Shown one piece after another: positions 1-5,722 of a stretch of DNA of 7,224 nucleotides. Each line of letters opens with the position of its first letter. The stretch's first letter is position 1. A model generated the notes under the pieces. The model was not told where the DNA came from. It ran no database searches and worked only from the letters and a program-made list of their open reading frames with translations. Both the position numbers and the translations under genes were made by a program. The DNA lies in the NCBI GenBank assembly GCA_015486095.1, contig WFSK01000237.1, forward strand, positions 1-7,224, read 5' to 3'. Source of the DNA: Thermotogae bacterium. Its GTDB lineage: Bacteria > Thermotogota > Thermotogae > B3-G13.

Positions 1-426
1 AAATCCACCATGTTTACCGAAGCGAAGGCTACCTGCCAGACCACCGGAGGCATCGATATAGTTCTTGTTGAACACATTTTCTCCATACTCGTCCGCTAAA
101 TATGCGATCGCAGAGGCGGGATCATCAAAATTCAGGGTTTGTAACGTCTCTCTATCCTGATACAGCTTCCAGAGTAGCTGCGCAGTATTGTCGCTTACCG
201 CTGGTTGTAATTCCAAAGACATATGGAAACCGCCAAAGGTATTGGACAACCCAGCTGGATTGTAGAACAAGGCATTTAAGTCATCCGCCACTCCCACGAA
301 CGCTCCACCCATCGCAAGGGGCCTTATCCCCTTGAAGAAGTCGGGATAAAAATCCTTGTCTGCCAGGACTAAAATACTCGAAAGGATGAACACCGTGATC
401 AATATGTATATGCTTATTCGTCTCAT
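1..426 (-). CDS. Exported outer-membrane beta-barrel-type protein (PorV/TraF/UPF0164-like N-terminus), partial
   Basis: The 142 N-terminal residues are visible; the rest lies beyond the left edge. I translated it by hand from the ATG at 426. It starts MRRIS, has a hydrophobic signal segment (residues 6-21) and a likely signal peptidase I site after A22 (LVLA|DKDF). Residues 35-60 carry RPLAMGGAFVGVADD followed by LNALFYNPAGL. This signature is known from the start of FadL/PorV-like and TraF/UPF0164-type outer-membrane barrels in spirochaetes, Bacteroidetes and Thermotogota. I infer an outer-membrane (toga) location and a barrel of unknown cargo. It follows the lipoprotein gene by 13 bases, so the two are probably co-transcribed. 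An overlapping ATG at 430 is in another frame and does not give a signal peptide. Family assignment is fairly sure; function is unknown. Confidence 0.75.
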   Translation of the reverse strand, partial: MRRISIYILITVFILSSILVLADKDFYPDFFKGIRPLAMGGAFVGVADDLNALFYNPAGLSNTFGGFHMSLELQPAVSDNTAQLLWKLYQDRETLQTLNFDDPASAIAYLADEYGENVFNKNYIDASGGLAGSLRFGKHGGF

Positions 427-430
427 TCAT

Positions 431-442
431 ATCACCTCCTTA
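431..442 (-). promoter_or_regulatory. Very strong ribosome binding site containing the upstream stop codon
   Basis: On the minus strand the bases read TAAGGAGGTGAT, essentially a full complement of the 16S rRNA 3' end. The TAA that ends the lipoprotein gene forms its first three bases, and the barrel-protein ATG lies 4 bases past its end, or about 8 bases past the AGGAGG core. Terminating ribosomes could reinitiate directly, which suggests tight co-expression with high output of the second gene. Confidence 0.8.
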
Positions 443-1588
443 CGTTCCACTGCCTACGAAGAGTGCATTCACCAGATCCTTTAACGTAGAAGCATTTGCC
501 ACTGCCGTAGCATCGGCAGTCACAGCAGGTAGATTGCTCACCACATCTCTGAGTTGGTAAAGTAATGTCCCTGATTCAGCATTGTTGGCAGCAGTTTGCA
601 ATCTCGAGAAGAAATCGCTGATATCGTCTATGAGCTGCTGGGCTTCAGACGTATCCGAAGAATTTTCTGTATAGGTTATATTAACCCTTGGCTGAATATT
701 CTCTATATCACTGGCGTGGGCAGTCACATCACTCGTGTAACTCCATATCTCATCTCCATCCCATTGCTGTATTATGCCGTCTACATTGCTGTCGAAGATC
801 AGTATCGTTCCTCTCAACATTTCCAGGAATCCTAATTGAACGTTGATGCTGTTCTTCCATGGATGATCATCAGGTAAAGCCTCATCTGCCAGATCCAATA
901 GGGCTATCATCAGATTGAGTTCTCCATAAGTTGGACAGGAGTTCGCGAGATCGGTGAACATCTTGACAACATCCTGAACCGAAGGTGTAGAAGAAGTAGA
1001 ATCTGCAGTAGCTCCCGTAACCATCAGTTTTTCCTTTCCATAAAAGGTAGGTTTAACACTGAGAGTAGTTGTAGAAGTGCTCCCCGAAGCCAGATTTGAC
1101 AGACCCTGGATCAAACTGCTGACGTCCAGATCGTGATCTTGAGATATACTGTTCACGACTACAACGGCAGATTCTCCCACAGCTTTTCTCGTATCTGTAG
1201 GCATGGAGGTAACCGATGATGCCGCATGCTCGATTTGAGATGCCGCATCATTTAATGTATCCTGTGCAGCTGTTAGATCTGTCGAACCACTACTCATCGC
1301 AGAGACAATGGTTGCCACAGCACTCGATATCTCCGTTGCAGATACCGTCTCAGTTGCTCCTGTCGTACCGGTAGAAAGCACAGTCGTTACAACCGTCAAA
1401 CCCACATCTCTCGCTTCGCCGGTATCTCCACTGTCGAGGGCATCCTTGGCCATCTCCGTACCGGCGGTGGGATCAGAAGCTGCTACTTGTGCACCAGAAG
1501 GCTCAAACTTTTGAAATACGTTGTAATTGCAAGCGGCAAGTATGAAAATCACTGCCAGTACAACTAACACAAATAAACTCCTTTTCAT
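440..1588 (-). CDS. Predicted lipoprotein of unknown function with one EF-hand-like loop
   Basis: I do not recognise this 382-residue protein as a named family. It opens with MKRS, a hydrophobic stretch and the lipobox LAAC, so C20 should be lipidated and the protein anchored on the outside of a membrane. N21, not Asp, follows the Cys. Residues 30-200 are very rich in Ala, Ser, Thr and Val with few aromatics, and may form amphipathic helices or a stalk. Residues 205-300 look globular. Residues 266-277 read DSNVDGIIQQWD, matching the Dx[DN]xDGxIxxx[DE] calcium-loop pattern; a second acidic pair follows (DE, 279-280). A second Cys sits at 218. The ATG at 1588 is preceded by AAGGTGGT (1594-1601). 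It is the first gene of a unit with the barrel protein, so an accessory or surface role with that barrel is a reasonable inference. Confidence 0.8.
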   Translation of the reverse strand: MKRSLFVLVVLAVIFILAACNYNVFQKFEPSGAQVAASDPTAGTEMAKDALDSGDTGEARDVGLTVVTTVLSTGTTGATETVSATEISSAVATIVSAMSSGSTDLTAAQDTLNDAASQIEHAASSVTSMPTDTRKAVGESAVVVVNSISQDHDLDVSSLIQGLSNLASGSTSTTTLSVKPTFYGKEKLMVTGATADSTSSTPSVQDVVKMFTDLANSCPTYGELNLMIALLDLADEALPDDHPWKNSINVQLGFLEMLRGTILIFDSNVDGIIQQWDGDEIWSYTSDVTAHASDIENIQPRVNITYTENSSDTSEAQQLIDDISDFFSRLQTAANNAESGTLLYQLRDVVSNLPAVTADATAVANASTLKDLVNALFVGSGT

Positions 1589-1615
1589 GATCTACCACCT
1601 TCCTTCTCTAATCGA

Positions 1616-1631
1616 TACTACTATTTTATCA
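1616..1631 (-). promoter_or_regulatory. Putative extended -10 promoter for the lipoprotein operon
   Basis: Reading the minus strand, TGATAAAAT (1631-1623) is an extended -10 (TGn plus TAAAAT, 5 of 6 matches to TATAAT). Transcription would start near 1616, giving a leader of about 28 bases. No good -35 box lies 16-18 bases upstream (ACTGCA at 17). The 18-bp dyad at 1648-1665 is centred about 40.5 bases upstream of the predicted start, the usual place for a class II Crp/Fnr activator. This is inferred from motifs only. Confidence 0.45.
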
Positions 1632-1647
1632 TGTATCGGCATAAATG

Positions 1648-1665
1648 CAGTGATCTTGATCACAA
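1648..1665. promoter_or_regulatory. Dyad operator resembling Rex (TTGTGA-N6-TCACAA) or Crp/Fnr (TGTGA-N6-TCACA) sites
   Basis: The minus strand reads TTGTGATCAAGATCACTG; its core GTGATC-NN-GATCAC is a perfect 6-bp inverted repeat. It matches 5 + 4 of the 10 TGTGA/TCACA positions of the Crp-type consensus and 10 of the 12 TTGTGA/TCACAA positions of the Rex consensus. It sits between the divergent lipoprotein and alcohol dehydrogenase genes. Rex is known to repress fermentative alcohol dehydrogenase genes in many bacteria, including Thermotogales. Which regulator binds cannot be decided from this one site. Confidence 0.55.
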
Positions 1666-1682
1666 CATTATGGTGGTAAAAT
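1656..1682 (+). promoter_or_regulatory. Putative promoter of the alcohol dehydrogenase-ispE unit
   Basis: TTGATC (1656-1661) and TAAAAT (1677-1682) could serve as -35 and -10 boxes. Their spacer is 15 bases, shorter than optimal, so the assignment is tentative. The -35 candidate lies inside the dyad at 1648-1665, so a protein bound there would block it. The leader from about 1689 to the ATG at 1726 is AT-rich with no obvious structure. Confidence 0.3.
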
Positions 1683-1713
1683 AAGATGATAGATGTAATA
1701 AAAATTAATAAAA

Positions 1714-1721
1714 GAGGTGAT
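1714..1721 (+). promoter_or_regulatory. Ribosome binding site that fixes the alcohol dehydrogenase start
   Basis: GAGGTGAT is a good Shine-Dalgarno match. GAGG lies 8 bases before the ATG at 1726 but overlaps the in-frame GTG at 1717 and is only 2 bases from the ATG at 1720. The ATG at 1726 is therefore the likely start. Confidence 0.7.
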
Positions 1722-1725
1722 GCAG

Positions 1726-2844
1726 ATGGAATTCAAATTTTTCTTGCCCACGAGGGTATTCTTTGGAAACGATGCAGTGAATAATGATACAGAATACCTC
1801 AAACAACTTGGAAAGAGCTGTCTTCTCGTAACCGGCAGGTCTTCTTCGAAGAAAAACGGTTCTCTCAATGATATCACATTTGTACTTAAAACGAACGATA
1901 TATCTTATGAGATCTACGATGAAGTCGAAGAAAATCCCTCATTCGAGACAGTCGAAGCGATAGGGAAGAAGGCAAGAGAATCAGGAATCGATTTCTTAAT
2001 AGGCATAGGAGGAGGCAGTGCCATGGATTCCGCAAAGGCTGGTGCTATACTTGCCACGAATGATATGGATGCTGCCGAACTGTGGACTAAAAACCTCGTT
2101 AACAAACCACTTCCAGTCTGTGCAGTCCCAACAACATCTGGTACCGGTAGTGAGGTCACTCAGTATTCCGTTCTAACGAACAGAGAGAAAAAGAGTAAGA
2201 GAGGATTCGCAAACGAACAGATCTTTCCTGTTGTCTCTTATCTCGATCCAAGATATACCCTCACGATGAATGATTTTATAACCATAAACACGGGAATAGA
2301 TGCACTTTCGCATGCCGTAGAAGGATATCTTTCCAAACGTGCGAGTCCCCTTACAGATGAGATCGCCTTGAGGGCTATAGGTTTAATAAGGGATCATCTA
2401 CCAATGGTCTTGCGATCGCCAAACAGTTTGGAAGAACGCTCGCAGATGATGTATGCATCGATGCTCGCCGGGATCGTGATAGCCCATACCGGGACGATCG
2501 TCCTGCATGGCATGGGATATCCTCTTACGACCTATCTGGGCATTCCACATGGCAGGGCAAACGGTATGTTGATGTGTGGAGTCCTGGAGATGATAAGGCC
2601 ATCGAGGAAAGAAAAGGTAGCAAAGATAGCAGAATGCTTTGGCAAGGAAAACGGCGATCTGAGTGGATTAGAAGCGTTCATCAAGGAACTCAACATAGAT
2701 ACGACGGAATATCGAAAAGAGGCTACAAAAGATATGCTGGAAGAGTTCGCCGACTTCGCTTCCAGGACCAGCAATATTCGGAACACACCGGGAACGATCA
2801 CAAAAGAAGAGATAAGAAAGGTGTATCTTAGAGAATTCACCTGA
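1726..2844 (+). CDS. Iron-containing alcohol dehydrogenase (group III; TM0920-like)
   Basis: The 372-residue protein reduces aldehydes or ketones, or oxidises alcohols or diols, with NAD(P)H in the cytoplasm; in fermenters this disposes of reducing power. The N-terminal Rossmann-type half carries the dinucleotide-binding GGGSAMDSAK (95-104) and the PTTSGTGSEVT loop (135-145). The C-terminal helical half has the iron ligands D192 and H196 (GIDALSHAVEGY), H261 (LHGMGYPL) and H275 (IPHGRANG), with spacing 4-65-14, close to that of E. coli FucO. VTGRSSSKKNGSL (35-47) and the segment around DEVEENPSF (65-73) strongly recall T. maritima TM0920, annotated as alcohol or 1,3-propanediol dehydrogenase. 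The residue four after H261 is Tyr where FucO has a conserved His; as I recall, TM0920 also has Tyr. The substrate cannot be set from sequence. ispE follows after 2 bases, and a Rex/Crp-like dyad lies upstream. Confidence 0.93.
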   Translation: MEFKFFLPTRVFFGNDAVNNDTEYLKQLGKSCLLVTGRSSSKKNGSLNDITFVLKTNDISYEIYDEVEENPSFETVEAIGKKARESGIDFLIGIGGGSAMDSAKAGAILATNDMDAAELWTKNLVNKPLPVCAVPTTSGTGSEVTQYSVLTNREKKSKRGFANEQIFPVVSYLDPRYTLTMNDFITINTGIDALSHAVEGYLSKRASPLTDEIALRAIGLIRDHLPMVLRSPNSLEERSQMMYASMLAGIVIAHTGTIVLHGMGYPLTTYLGIPHGRANGMLMCGVLEMIRPSRKEKVAKIAECFGKENGDLSGLEAFIKELNIDTTEYRKEATKDMLEEFADFASRTSNIRNTPGTITKEEIRKVYLREFT

Positions 2845-2846
2845 GT

Positions 2847-3680
2847 ATGTTGACCATCCGCGCTTATGCGAAGCTCAACTTATATCTTGAAGTGATAGAC
2901 AAGAGAGCAGATGGATATCATGAGATCCAAACGGTGTATCAGAACATAGATATCTACGATACCTTGCGATTCTCACGTAGAGAAAGGGGTTTTCTCTTCC
3001 ATTCGAATGTACCCCTGCCGAAAGGTAATTCCATAAAGATGGGATATGAATACATGGAAAGACATTTTGGTGTAGACGGATTAGAAGTGGAAGTTATCAA
3101 AGGTATCCCATCTTCATCTGGACTCGGAGGGGAGAGTTCTGATTACGCGGCAACCATATGGGCTATAAATGAACTCTTTTCTCTCGATCTATCCATCGAT
3201 GACCTCGATACAAATGAGATGGGCAGCGATGCCCTGTTCTTCCTGAATGGAGGAGGGAGTGCTGTAGGGAAAGGGAGGGGAGATGTACTGGAATTCGTAT
3301 CCTTACCGGTGGAAGATTACAGGTGCCTGGTGGTAAAACCCTTCATCGATATATCCACAAGAAGTGCTTATGAACGAGTGATACCGGAGGCATTTGGAAA
3401 GATAAGAGAACTTGTGAAGGCATACGAGGATATAGATATCGAGAGGATCAAGGCCTGCTCTTTTAACTCCTTTGAGAAAGCCCTTAGGAAGATATATCCG
3501 ACATTAGATCTTATAAAAAAAGACGTGGCGGAGACGGGAACTTTCGTTCAAATGCTTACCGGTAGCGGTTCAGCGGTATTCGGCATATCCACAGGCGACA
3601 TCTTTCCCGAACGCTTGAAGAGGAACTATGAATTCGTTCATACAGGCAAATTCATCGATAAAGCCTACGAATTCCTTTGA
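2847..3680 (+). CDS. ispE: 4-diphosphocytidyl-2-C-methyl-D-erythritol kinase, divergent
   Basis: IspE phosphorylates CDP-ME at its 2-hydroxyl with ATP, a middle step of the MEP (non-mevalonate) pathway to isoprenoids. The 277 residues fit the family length. The N-terminus has AYAKLNLYLEV with substrate-binding K9, then KRADGYHE with H25. The GHMP-kinase ATP loop is IPSSSGLGGESSDYAA (87-102). D128 in MGSDALFFL is the likely catalytic Asp, and MLTGSGSAVFGI (236-247) is the C-terminal glycine motif. Three departures are visible: Glu replaces the last Gly of the usual GLGGGSS, the segment before GSD is about two residues short, and the usual GSDVPFF is GSDALFF. The ATG lies 2 bases past the dehydrogenase stop with no clear Shine-Dalgarno, so translational coupling is likely. 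A functional IspE is most probable, since the key polar residues remain. Confidence 0.9.
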   Translation: MLTIRAYAKLNLYLEVIDKRADGYHEIQTVYQNIDIYDTLRFSRRERGFLFHSNVPLPKGNSIKMGYEYMERHFGVDGLEVEVIKGIPSSSGLGGESSDYAATIWAINELFSLDLSIDDLDTNEMGSDALFFLNGGGSAVGKGRGDVLEFVSLPVEDYRCLVVKPFIDISTRSAYERVIPEAFGKIRELVKAYEDIDIERIKACSFNSFEKALRKIYPTLDLIKKDVAETGTFVQMLTGSGSAVFGISTGDIFPERLKRNYEFVHTGKFIDKAYEFL

Positions 3681-3724
3681 TTTCATAATTTACAGTCGTC
3701 CGAATTATACCATGGTTCATAATA
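3681..3724. other. Convergent intergenic gap without a clear terminator
   Basis: These 44 bases separate the 3' ends of ispE and uvrC. I see only a weak A/T-only inverted repeat (ATAATT at 3685-3690 with AATTAT at 3703-3708) and the 8-bp palindrome ACCATGGT (3710-3717). Neither has a GC-rich stem with a T tract. Confidence 0.5.
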
Positions 3725-5485
3725 TTATCGTCTCTCTTCCAACGCCTCTAACAACTCACGAGCAATACTCCTATTCATACCCGGTAGACTGGCGAGTTCA
3801 TCGATAGAGGCTTTCATCATATTTTTCACAGAACCATATTTCCTGAGTAGGATCTTCTTCCTTTTCGAACCGATCCCTCTTATCTCATCCAATCTCGACC
3901 TGCTCAGCTCTCTATCTCTCAACGAGGTATGGTATTTGTGGGCAAATCTGTGGCATTCATCCCTGACTCGAATGAGCAATCTCAACACCACATCATCCAT
4001 TGGGAGATGTAAGTCTTCCTTCAAACCTGGAAAAACTATTCTCTCGTCTTCTTTTGCAATACCTACTATATCTTGTTTCTTTATCCCCATTTCTCTCAAC
4101 ACTTCGAATGCCGTGTTTACTTGTCCTTTTCCACCATCTATGAACAAGAGATCGGGTAAAGACGTCTTCGAATACCGCCTTCTCAAGACCATAGATATGG
4201 CCTCATAATCATCCGGATGTTTGAGTTCCGATATCCTATATCTCCTATATTCCTCTTTTAAAGGTTTCCCATTTTCGAATGTGATTAGGGAGGCTGTAGT
4301 CAAAACACCATGGGTATGAGATATGTCTATCCCCTCGATCCTCACGGGAAGCTTTTCCAATCCCAACTTCTCCTTCATCTGTTCCAATACGTGCATATCG
4401 AGCGCGTACAGGCGTTCTTCTTCATGCAGATTCTCAATACACATGTTCAAAAGGGCTTTGTATTCCTTCTTACGAGGATATCTAATGACGATCTTGTTAT
4501 CGAATAAATATTTCGCTATCTCCCTCTTTTTTTCATCATCTATACGATTGATGTAGATTCTTTTGGGTGGATTTGCTTCCTTTGCAAAATAATATTGATA
4601 AAAGAAATCCTCTATATCACCGTTCATCAACCGAAAATTCATCTTACCCAAAAGTAATCCATGTCGTATCTTCAGTATTTCGACGAAATCTCCCTCGTAA
4701 GCCACGATATCTACATTCGTCTTTTCATCTACTTCTACGTGTTGCTCTGCAAAAAAGGCATCTATACTGTTCAGCAAATCTCTTATCCTCGCAGCCTTCT
4801 CGAACTCGAGGAGCTTAGATAACCTTTCCATTTCCATTCGTAATTTCTCCTTCAACGGTAATAAATCCCCTTCGAATATTGCCCTCGTCTTTTTCACATC
4901 CTCAAGATAGTCTCTCTCGCTTATCTTTCCTACACAGGGAGCAGAACAATATCCAAGGTGATATTCAAGACAAGGCTTCTTCAATCTTCTATGATTCAGA
5001 TCGTAACGACAACTTCTGACTTTAAAACACTTTTGAGCAAACCCTATTAACGCCTTTGCCGTTCCAATACTCGTATACGGTCCAAAATATGTTCCATCCT
5101 TTCCTCTCTTCCTCACGATCTCCAATCTGGGAAATCTCTCATCCGTTATCTTTATGTACGGATAAACCTGGTCTGTCTTCAAAGCGACGTTGTACTTCGG
5201 TTTATACTCGTATATGAGATTCGCCTCCAATAAAAATGCCTCTTTCTCAGTGGGCGTTACGATATATTCGAGCTTTACTGCTTCCCTTAATAACGCCTCT
5301 ATCTTTCCCCATCTGCTATCACCTGTCCCCTTTGTGAAATAACTGCTTACCCTTTTCTTTATATCTTTTGCCTTTCCTATGTATATCGGGTCTCCGATAC
5401 CATTTTTGAATATATATACACCAGGTCTGTGAGGAAAGTTTTTGACGGTTTCAAGCGAAAGATATCTTTCTAAAGTACTCTGCAT
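3725..5485 (-). CDS. uvrC: UvrABC excinuclease subunit C
   Basis: UvrC makes both incisions around DNA lesions in nucleotide excision repair, after UvrA and UvrB have located the damage. All domains are present in 586 residues. A GIY-YIG nuclease (about 18-100, with GVYIFK at 22-27, YIGKAKDIKKRV at 35-46 and LLEANLI at 85-91) makes the 3' cut. A cysteine-rich segment follows; C159, C172, C180 and C184 have nearly the spacing of the Fe-S ligands known in E. coli UvrC. The UVR motif for UvrB contact lies near 210-240 (LEFEKAARIRDLL). The RNase H-like nuclease for the 5' cut has D387 (GIDISHTHG), D450 (FIDGGKGQV) and H512 (RDECHRFAHKYH). Two helix-hairpin-helix units (IRGIGSKRKKILL and LASLPGMNRSIARELL) end the protein. 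The ATG at 5485 follows GGAGAGG; the upstream in-frame ATG at 5503 and the extension to 5542 lack a ribosome site. It is transcribed alone here, divergently from larA. Confidence 0.96.
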   Translation of the reverse strand: MQSTLERYLSLETVKNFPHRPGVYIFKNGIGDPIYIGKAKDIKKRVSSYFTKGTGDSRWGKIEALLREAVKLEYIVTPTEKEAFLLEANLIYEYKPKYNVALKTDQVYPYIKITDERFPRLEIVRKRGKDGTYFGPYTSIGTAKALIGFAQKCFKVRSCRYDLNHRRLKKPCLEYHLGYCSAPCVGKISERDYLEDVKKTRAIFEGDLLPLKEKLRMEMERLSKLLEFEKAARIRDLLNSIDAFFAEQHVEVDEKTNVDIVAYEGDFVEILKIRHGLLLGKMNFRLMNGDIEDFFYQYYFAKEANPPKRIYINRIDDEKKREIAKYLFDNKIVIRYPRKKEYKALLNMCIENLHEEERLYALDMHVLEQMKEKLGLEKLPVRIEGIDISHTHGVLTTASLITFENGKPLKEEYRRYRISELKHPDDYEAISMVLRRRYSKTSLPDLLFIDGGKGQVNTAFEVLREMGIKKQDIVGIAKEDERIVFPGLKEDLHLPMDDVVLRLLIRVRDECHRFAHKYHTSLRDRELSRSRLDEIRGIGSKRKKILLRKYGSVKNMMKASIDELASLPGMNRSIARELLEALEERR

Positions 5486-5490
5486 CGCAT

Positions 5491-5497
5491 CCTCTCC
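5491..5497 (-). promoter_or_regulatory. Ribosome binding site that fixes the uvrC start
   Basis: The minus strand reads GGAGAGG, ending 5 bases before the ATG at 5485. Nothing comparable precedes the ATG at 5503, and the out-of-frame ATG at 5490 abuts the site. Confidence 0.65.
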
Positions 5498-5524
5498 AAA
5501 CATACAAATGTATTTCTTTTTATA

Positions 5525-5533
5525 ATTATAACA
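5525..5533 (-). promoter_or_regulatory. uvrC: Extended -10 promoter of uvrC
   Basis: The minus strand reads TGTTATAAT, a perfect TGn plus TATAAT extended -10. The start of transcription would be near 5518, leaving a leader of about 33 bases. The -35 position (TCAGTT at 17 bases) matches poorly, which an extended -10 can compensate. The dyad at 5550-5567 lies directly upstream. Confidence 0.6.
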
Positions 5534-5549
5534 TAGGGTCACATCTTAA

Positions 5550-5567
5550 CTGAGGTTTAGACCTCAG
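5550..5567. repeat. Perfect inverted repeat (7-bp arms, 4-base centre) between uvrC and larA
   Basis: The sequence CTGAGGT-TTAG-ACCTCAG is a perfect dyad. A further pair, AGGGT (5535-5539) and ACCCT (5569-5573), could extend it as an outer stem across a 10-base left bulge and a 1-base right bulge. Its centre lies about 40 bases upstream of the predicted uvrC start, and it lies upstream of larA on the other strand. No T tract follows and no plus-strand gene ends here, so an operator or a leader hairpin is more likely than a terminator. I recognise no regulator consensus. Confidence 0.6.
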
Positions 5568-5629
5568 AACCCTGAAACTCAACACTTAAAGGAGAGAAAA
5601 AGTCTTGTTTAGATTTTCATCAACACAGT

Positions 5630-5680
5630 TTGACAATAGATCCGTGTAATCCTACTGCCTTTGCAGGAAAGGTGTATAAT
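5630..5680 (+). promoter_or_regulatory. Promoter-like boxes upstream of the larA homologue, wrongly spaced
   Basis: A perfect TTGACA lies at 5630-5635 and a perfect TATAAT at 5675-5680, but 39 bases separate them, so they cannot form one ordinary promoter. TATAAT has no good -35 (CTACTG at 17 bases) and TTGACA has no good -10 (TACTGC at 17 bases). Between them lies CCTTT-GCAGG-AAAGG (5658-5672), a small inverted repeat. The -10 at 5675 is the likelier functional element and would need an activator. Confidence 0.35.
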
Positions 5681-5708
5681 AAAATCGTTACACAGATGAC
5701 TTCAATAG

Positions 5709-5715
5709 AAAGGAG
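5709..5715 (+). promoter_or_regulatory. Ribosome binding site that fixes the larA-homologue start
   Basis: AAAGGAG ends 7 bases before the ATG at 5723. The longer reading from 5630 would begin inside the TTGACA box, has no ribosome site, and would add 31 residues upstream of the likely promoter -10. Confidence 0.75.
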
Positions 5716-5722
5716 AATCGAA

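Noticed and set aside
102..335. Plus-strand open frame of 77 codons
   Set aside because: It is antisense to the barrel-protein gene, lacks family-like features, and the minus-strand frame has a signal peptide, a strong ribosome site and a recognisable motif.
1717..1725. GTG at 1717 or ATG at 1720 as the alcohol dehydrogenase start
   Set aside because: The GTG is part of the Shine-Dalgarno GAGGTGAT and the ATG at 1720 is too close to it. The ATG at 1726 has proper spacing and gives the expected N-terminus MEFKFFLPTRVFFG.
2506..2550. Tyr in place of the second conserved His in the HGMxHPL motif of the alcohol dehydrogenase, possible loss of activity
   Set aside because: That His is not one of the four iron ligands, all of which are present. 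As I recall, TM0920 of T. maritima has the same HxxGYPLTT form.
3681..3724. Bidirectional terminator between ispE and uvrC
   Set aside because: Only A/T-rich or 8-bp palindromic pairing is present, without a stable stem or T tract.
5486..5542. UvrC extension of 19 residues to 5542
   Set aside because: It would begin upstream of the likely uvrC -10 (TGTTATAAT) and has no ribosome site. The ATG at 5485 has GGAGAGG.
5605..5649. Possible 14-codon leader peptide beginning at a TTG after AAAGGAG (5588-5594)
   Set aside because: TTG start, 10-base spacing, no regulatory residues repeated in the peptide, and no clear promoter upstream on this strand.
5630..5722. LarA-homologue extension of 31 residues to 5630
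   Set aside because: The start lies in TTGACA with no ribosome site. AAAGGAG precedes the ATG at 5723.
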